64,000 nt of DNA from positions 159,476,580 to 159,540,579 of the forward strand of contig NC_080670.1 of the NCBI RefSeq assembly GCF_030247195.1, given 5' to 3'. Numbering within the stretch: the first letter of the stretch is position 1; each line of letters begins with the position of its first letter. Of the stretch, positions 21,306 through 31,691 are shown piece by piece. The DNA is from Topomyia yanbarensis. Lineage: Eukaryota > Arthropoda > Insecta > Diptera > Culicidae. The notes below the pieces were generated by a model. The model was not told the origin of the DNA, made no database searches, and saw nothing but the letters and a program-made list of their open reading frames with translations. Position numbers and translations under genes: made by a program.

Positions 21306-23290
21306 CGAAATAGAAGGAAAACACAATTTGTTTCGAAGCGCCATCTGGCGGGCAGACAATCCCCAACCAATAGCACATAAACACGCTCCATAACAAATGC
21401 CTACTATGTACAAGTTTTGACGGCGATCGGTTAAGCCGTTTGGGAGTCTATAAATTATAACATTGACTTTTATACATATAGATATGTGAGTTTATAAGAT
21501 ATGTTTAGCTCCTTATTCGCATGACAAGTAGGTTTAATACTTCCTGCTGCATAAAACACTTAACAGCGAAAGAATATTATATCTTAATAATAATTAACCG
21601 AATCATGGATAGGGACGAAAAGTCGCCATTTGTGGCTGAAAACCCAATATAGTGAATTAGAAATGCAATGCAAACTAAAATAAAAAAAAACTGAGTTTCC
21701 ACCACACAGGTTGTGGAAGCATGACAAATTTATTGGAGAGGTAGTTGAAACACTGTTTTTGAAAATCGTCACCACCAAGTTAACTTATAGCTTGTATAAA
21801 CATTCGTCAAACTCAACAAAACAAATAATGATAGCATTGAGGGAAAATAACTTGCAACTTGTTTGCAATTATCATTAGACAGCCTCCCATGTATCAAGCA
21901 GAAACGCGAGTACAGATTTTAGGTTACTATTTGCTGCTTCATCGCATTCAATACCAGGTATCTACAAACTTGAGAATTAAGACAAATAAACTGATAAACG
22001 ACTGTATGGCAGACTTTATTACCATACAAGTTACAATGTGGAAAAGAGAATACCGTGCCTGGTTGATAGACGGGTTGAATTAGAAAACCATTATTTTTGG
22101 CAACATATGCCCCGACATTGCAATGTTTGGCAACACTTTCTCTTACTATGAGGATTAAATATAATTAGTTCAAATATTATAATACATAATATAATACAAA
22201 TATTATAATACAATATTTTCTAATTTTTTTCAATTCTGCGGAAATTTTTATGACGAATGGCGAATTAGGATCCCTTGCTGAAACGTATGTGCTCTCTCAG
22301 CGCTTTTGTAATGGTAATGTGTAATAAGTTATTTTTATTGCAACCATTTATTTTCGAAATAAAAAAATGGGAAAAAGTGGAGGAAACCGATTTCATCTTG
22401 CCCGACGCAGACCACTAATACTATCACGCTACGCGTGTTTCTTTCTGTGTCTAATTTTGAAAATTTCTTTATCTGGCAAACATTTTACACGCACAGCTCA
22501 ACGGTTATCAGCAGTTATTTACTGCCAGATGGTAGAGAGGTACGCTACGGACAAGTACTTATTTAGTAGCATTTCGAGCTTGTAGTGATAGATTTTTGAA
22601 CGAAAGGACCGAATAATGGGGTAACTATTTATTGTATCATATTGTTCTAAACTATATTGGGAGCATTCGAAACAATGTGGGTTAAAAGAACATTTTATCT
22701 AAATAGAGTGTAACCACAAGTCGGAAATTGCCTTGATGGATTCAAATTCGAACAATCGCCCTTCCGGGCTATGTCGGGCATAGGAACGAAAATAAAACAC
22801 CTCAACAAAACACACTTTTTTCTGTGCAGTATGGTTTACGGACTTGCAATGTCTACTTCAACATGCTGAATCTGATCGATTCAGTTCAGGATTAGTAGCA
22901 GAAGCTCATTGTGCATGAAAATCCGACCCACCGTTTATTTATGGTTATAAACTTCCTAATTGATGGATGCAAGCATCGAGCTGTTCGACAATTTCTTACG
23001 CTCGTCATAAAAAGAAGCAGATTAATGCGATCACCGCAATTGAGTTGTTTTACCTGGTAATAGAAGAGAGAAAATGTTTTTATCACCCACTTTAATTAGC
23101 GGATAGTGTTACCTTATAGGAGGACAGGTGTATCATTTAACAAGTGATTTGTTTTATTGCTTTGCGTTGCTATTGCAATTATAGGTAGTGATCATGAAAA
23201 TGAATCGGATTAGTTTGATGATATCTATCCTCGAAATAAATGCATACAACTTTAAGTATTTAAAACGTTTTATTACATCTTTGTGGTTTA
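21306..23290. other. intergenic, no recognised gene
   Basis: Mixed AT-rich sequence. A stretch at about 21345-21450 (GACGGCGATCGGTTAAGCCG, GGGAGTCTATAAA) looks like dispersed-repeat sequence, but I cannot name the family. Frames such as 22367-22585 have no domain-like features. Confidence 0.4.
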
Positions 23291-23299
23291 GAAACTTAT

Positions 23300-23640
23300 T
23301 TCTTCGCTTTTTTTTTCGAAACCGTATCTTACCAAATGGTAATCATTAGATAAATTAAATTGCTGAGTAAGTTTTCTAACTTTATCCCAATTTTCTACAA
23401 GTGCCTTTATTCAAAACTGTAATTGTGTTCTGTGTTTTCTTAAACACCAGACACACAATTTCCAGAAAGGTTTAGAGTATGGCTTGATTTGTTTAATCTC
23501 TTATGCGATATTTTCGATTTTTTAAAATCTTGATATATTAGTTTCATAGCAGGATCGAGAGAACGTTGATATTGAGGTTTTCAAAGATTAAATTCGAGAT
23601 TTGCAATAATACATATTTGAAAAATCAAATTTTGCCTGAA
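23300..23640 (-). pseudogene. Juan-like LINE remnant, minus strand
   Basis: The complement matches the LINE at 16.7-17.0 kb: GATCCTGCTATGAAA, AACAAATCAAGCCATA, CTAAACCTTTCTGGAAA and ACTTACTCAGCAATTTAA appear in the same order. It covers the region just upstream of the reverse transcriptase, is heavily diverged and has no open frame. Confidence 0.65.
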
Positions 23641-24107
23641 CTGATAAGTTCTTAGCATCATTCAAAATTTTATTATGGTCTAATAATATCGGATTTCTTT
23701 TGCAAGCCATTATCATGACTAAAACTATTCTCTATATAAGTTTGGCATATTTTCAAATTTGCTTTGAGATAATGAAATCACGGATAAAAGACGTTTAGGC
23801 TCATATTTAAATGTGTGTGCTTACTCAGAACTGCCATTTAGAATAAAGCGAGTAACTATATATAACTATATATAGGTAGCGCGAGGATCTATGCTTTGTA
23901 GTCGAAATACTACTGTTTTGAGACGTAGTCGAAACACAAACTCCATAACTAATTTAGTAATAGGTCTTGGATGCTTCTGGCGCAAATATGGTTTCCCCAT
24001 AGTTTCTCCTTAACCTTCCTAGCTAGCTGTGTTAGCGCACCAGCAGCTGCTCGTTCAGTGGGACATTTGCGCGACTTCCTCTTCCTGAGGGTCAACGAAG
24101 AAAAATT

Positions 24108-24315
24108 TTGAAAAGGGCCAATAAGCGTGCTGTCAAAATTCATTTGAGTGGAAATTCCGGACAAACCATTAGCTGCAGACTATAAATCTTAGCAGTAGAC
24201 GAAAGAGAAAACTTTTTTCTTCCATAAAATGTTAACATCCGTTCTCGGAGAGTTACGGTTTGGCCGCAATTTTCTCTCAAAGTGAATTTTGACAGCATGC
24301 TTATTGGCCGTTTAC
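24108..24315. mobile_element. 208-bp foldback MITE
   Basis: The first about 38 bp (AAAGGGCCAATAAGCGTGCT, GTCAAAATTCA) are repeated inverted at 24278-24315 (GTGAATTTTGACAGCATGCT, TATTGGCCGTTT). No target duplication is obvious and nothing is encoded. Confidence 0.6.
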
Positions 24316-24784
24316 AAAAAACACGAATTGTTTTTTACCAAAAATTTTCTTAGAGAGCAATATAGCATACACTCAGGCAAAACGTATTGCGAAATTCATA
24401 AGACTTATCTTATGGTATATATAAAAGTATCAAAACTATGTTTTCATAAGATTAATATAAAAAAGCACGTATTGTTTCTCTGTCACGTCTTAATCCTTCC
24501 AGACAGTCGTAGTCAGTCACTGACTTTCAACGTATATCAATTTGAAAGTTTGTGATTAATTTTACTCTAGCCTAAATATCTTTTACCTGTGATTGAATAC
24601 TGAACTTATGGATCTCAAAACTGCTTTTTGAGAAAATAAGAAAGTTGCTGAAAGATGAGCAGATTATTACACAATAATCCACTATAAATGCGACTTTGAT
24701 CCGTCATCTGTAGATAGAGATAATACGTCTCTCCTCTCAGATCGTGCAAATGTTAGGCAATTTTCTGCATTAAGAGCTTTTTTA

Positions 24785-25468
24785 TCAGATTTATTGTTAG
24801 TATTGAACCTTTAGAATAGTCTCCCGTAATCTCGGTGGTCACGCTGAACTTCTTTTGTTCACTAAACTACTTGTACCCAAAGTTTCAAGAGAAAATACCC
24901 AATGGGTTATTTTCTACAGAGTTTTTTCCGTGATGCAATTTGATGTGGGACACCCTTTAATAGCGTTTTTATCGAAACCGGGTTTTCCAAATTGGCGAAC
25001 AAGATAATTCAAAAACCAATTGACGTATTGACTTGATTTTTTTTAGAATGCACAATATGTGTACTACATTGTGTAGCCTGTCGATGAACCACAGAAAACG
25101 GAATAATTTTTTTCTCCCTATTATTTTGAAAAAAGTGAGCAAATTTAACAATAAAATATAAGACTTTTCGGTTTTCATGAAGCCATTTTCCGAAACTCGA
25201 ATTTTTTCTATTTTTTTATTCATCGAGTAACCACAAGTCTAAACTGTATAAATTTTATTGGATTTCATGTGTCAGATAGTTTTATCAAGAGTTATCATGT
25301 TCGCCGTACGTGTTGCTCTGCGTGACTGAAAATATATTTTATTTCGTACACAATGAATGCATAAATAGATCTTAACATTACACAAAAGATCCATTGTTGC
25401 CTTGCCTTTAAAATCGTAAAACAAAATAACTTTCGGTTTGAGTATTTTACACCAGATACCCCCTTAAG
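24785..25468 (+). repeat. dispersed repeat, copy 1 (second copy at 35.2 kb)
   Basis: Closely similar to 35155-36165: shared blocks include TTGTTAGTATTGAA, ATCTCGGTGG, CCGTGATGCAATTTGATG, AAGATCCATTGTTGCCTTGC and CAAAATAACTTTCGGTT. It contains one mariner/ITm-type end (CCGTGATGCAATTTGATGTG, GGACACCCTTTA at about 24932-24962), so part may be a mariner derivative. No open frame. Confidence 0.65.
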
Positions 25469-25937
25469 CCTTTTAAATGCAGATACTGTTACTTTTTGAA
25501 ACCTCCCAAATCGATGCCATTCACATATTTTTTTCAGTAAATATTCAGGAAAATGTTCAAATAATGATATGTATGAAAATTCACTGAAAATACTAATACT
25601 TTCTGATATTTTTATCACCGAAGAACCCGAACCCCTTTAAATGAAGTAACAGGTATTTGTATCACTCTTTGCGGATAACGAGTGTAAACCCATTTCTACC
25701 ACAGTGTAACACAGCCCTTTTAAAATTATTAGAAGGGATACGATGAATTATACGGCGAATATGCCGAATAATAGACGTATTTTTGTTTATGCTATAAACA
25801 GTCAGATCAACTGTGATGTACCAAATCGGTTTGTTATAGTTTTGGGGAAAAATCCAAGGTTTTTTCTCGGTAAAACGGGTTTTTAACGGGCAGATTGGGT
25901 TTCTTACAATTTTTTGATATTTTAATAATTGTACATT

Positions 25938-26105
25938 TGGGGACGGGCATAGCGTAGTTGGTAAATTGATTGCCTTGTACGCAGCTCACCTGGGTTCGAT
26001 TCCCAACCCCGCAAATAGGGTTAGAAATTTTTCCTTAAGAGATTTTTCTAACCCGAAGAGGGGAATAACCTTAAGGTTAAAACCTCTATAATCGAAATAA
26101 AAAAA
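25938..26105 (+). mobile_element. tRNA-derived SINE, CTTGTACGCAGC family (copy 1)
   Basis: A tRNA-like head GGCATAGCGTAGTTGG (box A) and CTGGGTTCGATTCCCAACC (box B, about 25990-26008), with an anticodon-loop-like CTTGTAC (TGT, Thr-like), then a body ending AAACCTCTATAATCGAAATA plus poly(A). TGTACATT is duplicated at 25930-25937 and 26106-26113. Other copies: 32836-33009 (minus), 40058-40207, 48177-48320 with tail 48620-48643. Confidence 0.8.
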
Positions 26106-26839
26106 TGTACATTAATGTATTGTTATCCCAACATTTTTATTTTATTTATGAGAACTATTGTCGTTAAGTTTTGTATGAATCTGAAAATTATGAAAGGTTT
26201 TTCTTGATTTAACTATAGTCTGATCGGTGATCCAACATTTCTTTAAAAATATTGCGGTTAAGTAAGTGATACGTTAACTTTTCAACACGTTTAGAGCTAA
26301 GTTGAAATGGAATATGGAATGGACCGAAATAAAAGTCGCAAGAACAAAAAATACTTCGTAAAACCCCTTTTAAATATATTCGAATGTAAAAATCGGATTT
26401 AAACTTCAAGTGTTGAAATCGGACAGGAGTTCTTCGATCAAGGGTCCTACAGTATAAAAACCGTAAAAATATATCCATTTCTTACAAAGGACTTTTCTTT
26501 ATTCGACTTTTAATCTTGAATGTAACGTTGTACGGAATCTACACTGAAAAAAATTCAAACGTTAATTCTATTTGCTCCAAACCGCTTAAAATCCATATGA
26601 AGAAGAAATGCTAATGTTATCACGCGCACACATACATTCTATGTGTCAACTTGTATAAACTATCTATGTACACACATAAGTTATATGTGCGTATTGTTAT
26701 AGAATCGGGTTTTATGCGACTTATTATTATGAAATGTGAATGTATGATTTATATTTCTTAGGTTTATGTGCCAGCAAATAGGGTATATATGCCTCCGCTA
26801 ATTGCAAAAATCTATGTGTAATATCAATAGGTATAACGT

Positions 26840-28073
26840 ACAGTCTACTTTCTACTTCTGCCGCAGTCAGACGTACAATCGAGCCAATTGAACAACAGGC
26901 CTCTCGATCTAGTGTGCATTGTCTCGAGAACAAAGGAAATATCGGATTATTCTTGTCATCATGAGTAAAGTTGACGAAAAAGCTCTACTCCGACCCAACG
27001 CTGCGGTCGTTGACTTTAAATTTTGTTTAAAACGACCGAGTTTTAGTGAAGTGGAATATCTTCTGAAGGTAAAAATGCGACTTAGGCTTGCGGAAGTCTT
27101 GTACCTTCAGTACCATCATCTTCGCAATGTAGTGTTAATATCATTCAACACGTTAGCACAAGCCGAGCGTTTCGTTTTGAAGAACAATTTAAAACACGTG
27201 GTTGAAAGTGACAACGTTGGAATTAAGATTCCCTTATACATTGAGAATGATTATATAGATGTAAGGTTATATGACCTATCACCTCGTACCCCTCCTGAGC
27301 CAATTGCAAAATGCATGTCGCAATACGGAGAAGTAGAATCCGTTACACCTGATACTTGGAGAAACTTCTTCCCGGGTACACCTAACGGCGTTTTTGTAGT
27401 GAGGATGCGGGTTGAAAGGCCTATACCCTCCTACTTGGCAATAAAACTCAATACTCACGGAACTACAATTATGCAAACTACACTATGCACCCATGAGGGG
27501 CAAACTCCTACGTGCAAGTATTGTAGTCAGACAGCTCATCATGGACAACCTTGCGCGGAAGATGCAGAGGAAAATGCATCTCAACCGATTGCCAACTCAT
27601 CTACGGCAAACCAACCTAAAACAGAGTTTTCAATACCAATGCCTGAACCACAAACGGTGGCCAAATTTGTGGCAGCTGTTCAGACCATAATGACAACCGC
27701 AAAAGAATCATCCAGCACCCCAAAAGCAACTGTAAGCAACATCGGCAACGAATGCAGTAACAATGACGACGGATTTACAGTGATCAACAATAAGTGCAAG
27801 AAGCAAGGGAGAACATCTGATCCCGTACACCAAGCCAGCTTCGACCGGGACGTGAAAAACAAGAGAGAATTAAATGACCCCCCTGATGCTGTTTGCCAAC
27901 AGACCTCGCGAAAGAAGGTCTCCGCTCGCAATAAGAAGTTGCGCGCACGAGATCCGATTAATTAATTCTTGTTTGTATTTTTTATTTTTACATGTATTGT
28001 AAACGTATAAAAGATCCACGGCTCCGTTAAGCTACCGCTATGAGCCGTGTCAAATAAACGAATTTAAAAAAAA
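26840..28073 (+). mobile_element. full-length one-ORF retroelement (HAL1-like, ORF1 only)
   Basis: The 14-bp direct repeats AATAGGTATAACGT at 26826-26839 and 28074-28087 bound the element. It starts ACAGTCTACTTTC, carries a single intact ORF (26961-27965), a 3'UTR of about 100 bp with AATAAA at 28053-28058, and ends in a short poly(A). There is no reverse transcriptase or endonuclease. The decayed copy at 41.1-42.1 kb has the same ORF-to-tail junction, so the lack of ORF2 is a family trait. It must be mobilised in trans by a LINE; the parent is not identified. Confidence 0.8.
26961..27965 (+). CDS. retrotransposon ORF1-like RNA-binding protein with CCHC zinc knuckle
   Basis: ATG at 26961 is the first Met; the frame is open upstream to a TTG at 26919. 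It encodes 334 aa. Residues about 15-135 contain two stretches with RRM-like patterns (VVDFKF...VVLISFNTLAQAERF and VRLYDLSP...YGEVESV...GVFVVRM). Residues 185-198 are a CX2CX4HX4C zinc knuckle (CKYCSQTAHHGQPC). The C-terminal 130 residues are Ser/Thr/Asn-rich, then basic (KKVSARNKKLRARD). This layout matches ORF1 (gag-like) proteins of mosquito LINEs. Its role would be to coat the element RNA. It is intact, with no stop or frameshift. Confidence 0.85.
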   Translation: MSKVDEKALLRPNAAVVDFKFCLKRPSFSEVEYLLKVKMRLRLAEVLYLQYHHLRNVVLISFNTLAQAERFVLKNNLKHVVESDNVGIKIPLYIENDYIDVRLYDLSPRTPPEPIAKCMSQYGEVESVTPDTWRNFFPGTPNGVFVVRMRVERPIPSYLAIKLNTHGTTIMQTTLCTHEGQTPTCKYCSQTAHHGQPCAEDAEENASQPIANSSTANQPKTEFSIPMPEPQTVAKFVAAVQTIMTTAKESSSTPKATVSNIGNECSNNDDGFTVINNKCKKQGRTSDPVHQASFDRDVKNKRELNDPPDAVCQQTSRKKVSARNKKLRARDPIN

Positions 28074-28452
28074 AATAGGTATAACGTTTATTTTTTCTTA
28101 AGTGTAGAGTGAGTGAATTATATTGAAGGTTCATCCTTGCCGACTTTTTCGGGTGAGAAATTTCTATGCGATTCTCATGCTCAAGGATCTGTGACCGATT
28201 TTTACACTTCATGTTCAGATATTTGTAGTGGGTTTTAGAAGGCATGTTCTATCCTTGCGACTTTTATTTTCGGTCTTTCAAAGGTACATGCAAGATTCTT
28301 TAAAAAACGTTAAATGAACATAATAAATTCGATAAAACGAAAAAACTCATTTCGTCCGGGTTAAAATGATTTGGGAAAAACAAAATCCAGGGAAAATGGA
28401 ATTTTTCCCAGTTGTACATCACTGGCTGTGGCAGTACAAATATGGCAAGTAG

Positions 28453-29120
28453 TAGACTGGTTCAATTTTTGACTTTGAGCTCCACCAGGCTTTATTGATA
28501 TCTTTTATAACCTTTAGTAATTGTGCAAATTTTGGTACCGATCGGTTGTGTCTACGGATCCTCCAAAAATTTCAAAGTTAATATGGAAATTAGTATGGAA
28601 AATCGGTTAAGATTGAAAATAAATTCTTAAAAAAATCACTTCATCAATCAATTCATGAGAACACTATATATTTCTAAAGGTATTCTTCTACAGAACACAT
28701 TCGTGGAACATTTTAAGTTTGTAAAAAATCGCTGAGAAAAGTTATTAACTAAAGAAGCAGCATGACTTCAAAACAAGTGGATTTTATTATTAATCATAGC
28801 AACCTTGTTTTAATAGCTCCATCATTATACAAGTGTAAACTAGGCTTACCACCCACCGCTCCCTCCCGCACGAATGTGGTCAGTAGAAGAATACCTTTAG
28901 AAATATACAGTGTTCTCATGAATTGATTGATGAGGTGATTTTTTAAGAATTTATTCACAATTTTAACCGATTTTCCATACTAATTCTCATATAAACTTTA
29001 ATATTTTTGGAGGGTCCGTAGACGCAACCGATTGGTACCAAAATTTGCACAATTACTAAGGGCCATAAAAGTAATCAGTAGAGCTTGGTGGAGCTAAAAG
29101 CCAAAAATTGAACCAGTCTA
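28453..29120. mobile_element. 668-bp element with about 255-bp inverted arms
   Basis: Starts TAGACTGGTTCAATTTTTG and ends with the complement. Arms 28453-28706 and 28868-29120 are inverted copies at about 85-90% by eye, sharing GTAATTGTGCAAATTTTGGT, TTGATTGATGA and AAGAATACCTTTAGAAATAT. The central 160 bp is unique. TA at both boundaries fits a TA duplication. No ORF. Confidence 0.8.
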
Positions 29121-29424
29121 TTACATATATATTGAATTATAAAATATGCTCCAAATAAAAATCAAACAGATATTCCTGTAAACTTCCCAAATGAATCACT
29201 GAATCGATCAAGAGTCGATTCTTTTTGGTGAGCGAATCACTTACTAAACAGAATCGGTTTGCCCATCTCGCACAATAGGTACTTGCAATTTCTTCAGCGT
29301 CCCATTCGGATAAAACATCAAATCTAGACCAGAGATGCCAGGTGTCTGCAATAATAATTTTAAAAATCTGGGAAGAACAAAAATGTCAGGAAGGCTAGTG
29401 TAATCAAAGCCTTTATATTCAAAA

Positions 29425-29516
29425 ATCTGTAAGTATCTGCAACCAAACGAAAAAATCTACAAATATCTGCAACCAAACTAAAAAATCTGCAAATATCTGC
29501 GTCATCGAAAAAATCG
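29425..29516 (+). repeat. tandem AAAAATCTGCAAATATCTGC minisatellite
   Basis: Three to four units of about 31 bp (AAAAAATCTACAAATATCTG plus CAACCAAAC), with a more diverged unit upstream near 29340-29370. Confidence 0.75.
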
Positions 29517-29519
29517 ATT

Positions 29520-29750
29520 CGATTATTATAGCGTCAACATAAAACTTTCTAACATTGTTTCAATAAATATTGGAAGACTCTGATGTCGTCTAGCATCATA
29601 TGCTAAGAGTTTAGGAGCAAACATAGAAGCGGCCGAGTTATGGACGGAAGAGAGTAAACAAAAAGAGACTCTCATTTGGACTTCCGCCCTTTTCTCATAT
29701 TGGTCTAGAAATGTGTTGCACCAAAGGACATGAACTTTCATGCTTATCTT
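29520..29750 (-). mobile_element. GTAAACAAAGAG foldback element, degraded copy
   Basis: In complement, TAAACTCTTAGCATATGATG, CATCAGAGTCTTCC and AAGTTTTATGTTGACG match 35330-35410 in the same order. It carries AGAGAGTAAACAAAAAGAGA (29648) and TCTCATTTGGACTTCCG. Third family member beside 35262 and 55586. Confidence 0.55.
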
Positions 29751-29759
29751 TAATATTTG

Positions 29760-31300
29760 ACCAATGACCTTTCTAGGAGTTATGAGTACACATACGTATT
29801 AAAAATATAAAATAATTCCCCCATACTGAATTATGCATGCAACAAAGAGATTTGAAAACCAATTCCAATTCACTATTGAACTAATTACTTGTTTCGCTAA
29901 CTACGTTTTTGCACTAGCCTTGAAATTTTTCACAAATCAAACGTTAAATTGGAATTATTGGAATAATCACAAAAAATGGTAAAGTGAACTTCCCAAGATA
30001 TAGCCAAAAGTATGTAATTTGTGAAAATTATCCTTTACCCATAAATGGCCAACTGAATCTTTGGTATGAGCGAAAAATCTGCCAATGCGATAGCTCTGCT
30101 CTTAATGCTTTTGGTTTAAAACATTTAACGTTCCACAAATAATGCTAAGTATGCCATAAACCAAAGAGCAAGAAATGTTTTGTGCGAATTTGCGAGCGAA
30201 AGACCCGATTACTTTTTTCCCGAAAAAAATGCACATCTGGTAAGATTTATGATTCAACTACACACATACATTTTATCCAAAAACGTTCCCTACATTGAAA
30301 CTATTTCAAGTTGTTTCGTTTTTTTTCCATTTTAAACAAAAATCATACATTAGAGATGTTATAAGTAAGATTTCTTCCCATATATATATCGATTGTGCCA
30401 TGAATGTTGCCATAGCGATGCCATGTGCACAACAGATGTGATAAACGACTGCGTGTATTCGGAAAGTTCTACATCACGCTTCACCAATCCTTTTAGTCCC
30501 TTTTGGCGCGTTAGTGCATCGAACTCAAGTCTGGCAGCGCCGCCGCTTCCGTATCGAAGAGCATCGGTGACCATGCATTTACACGCGTCGCTGGTCTAGT
30601 TCACAGCGACCGGCAGCAGCGTGACTTGAAGTACCCTACGCCAACTCGATTAGAATCGCACGACACTGATCCAAAGACAGCGCGGTGTGAATTACATAAA
30701 CGAAGCCTAGCGAAGGCGCAACGGTGTGGTTGTTGTATACGTCACAAAAATCGAACTGTGAGGTGTTGTGGAAGTCACTTTTCCGACAATCGTGGATGAG
30801 AATGTGGGGTAAAAGGAGCAACAGAATTAATATAGAGGTTGAATTAATAGAAGTTTTGAAAACGAATTGCATCACATTGAATTGCGCTGAAATCAGTGAC
30901 AATATAAATTTCGGATTATGAGAAATTTGTTATGTTGAATATACCCCAATTGTCCCCACCCATCGAAACGAATGGATCATCATCGTGTCCCGATCTGTTT
31001 CGTACAGCAACGGTCATTTGGATCGGTCCTCTGTAAGTATTGAGCAGATTGGCGAATAAAACAAACGCGGGAAACCTAATATCGCGCGGCAAGGAAGCAT
31101 TTATAAACATCAACCATCGCTCGGAAAGTTCTGAGTTTCTGATTAGACCACCAACAGTTTAGCTAGCACGCGGAGGTTCAACAAGAGTTCTACATTAAGC
31201 TACCACCAGTTAAACGAATCGTTGGAAAACGCAGGGTTGGAAAAAGGCTCACCATCACGGCGAGCACGTAACGTCGTCGTTACTATTTAATATCTCAACA
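29760..31300. other. upstream region of tan, no gene identified
   Basis: Segment 30390-31300 is less AT-rich than its surroundings and lies just upstream of the tan start, so it may contain regulatory DNA. Frames on the two strands overlap and lack domains. I see no confident motif clusters by eye. Confidence 0.35.
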
Positions 31301-31336
31301 GTCGGAAGCGTTTTTCGCCTTTCTACGATATAATAG

Positions 31337-31376
31337 TATAAAGCGGTTAGACGTTGCACTTTTTATGCTTAGTCGT
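31337..31376 (+). promoter_or_regulatory. possible core promoter of tan
   Basis: TATAAAG at 31337-31343 is followed about 34 bp later by TTAGTC (31369-31374), one mismatch from the arthropod initiator TCAKTY. It would give a 5'UTR of about 230 nt before ATG 31602. TCACTG at 31409 is an alternative initiator. Untested inference. Confidence 0.3.
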
Positions 31377-31601
31377 GCGGCAATTCTCGACGGTGGAGGA
31401 TCTCTCGTACTCACTGTGTTCCAACGTTGTGTAGTTTTGGAGATTGACGAAACTGTTCTAATCTGATTAGTGAACTTAAAAATTATATAATACATATAGG
31501 AAAAACGTGACAGTGTCATTTGCAATTAGTGTAATTTCTAAGTGAACGGTAACGGAGATCGTTATATTCTATCTTTGATTCATCGCAGCGAACGAAGTAA
31601 G

Positions 31602-31691
31602 ATGACACCATCGATCAAGAACATCCCGCGCCGCCAGGCAATCCCGATGCTATACACGAGAGGAACGCACTACGATGTTGGATACGATGTG
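31602..31691 (+). CDS. t: tan coding exon 1
   Basis: ATG at 31602 is the first in-frame Met (in-frame TAA at 31539-31541). Encodes 30 aa including IPMLYTRGTHYDVGYDV. Donor GTGAGT at 31692, phase 0. The frame running into the intron to 31796 is intronic. Confidence 0.92.

Noticed and set aside
25945..26016. Possible functional tRNA (Thr-like TGT anticodon loop)
   Set aside because: Acceptor stem does not close, and the sequence recurs with a common 3' body, poly(A) and target duplications, so it is a SINE head.
30359..30902. Overlapping ORFs on both strands upstream of tan
   Set aside because: Mutually overlapping, short and without domains; the balanced composition may reflect regulatory DNA.
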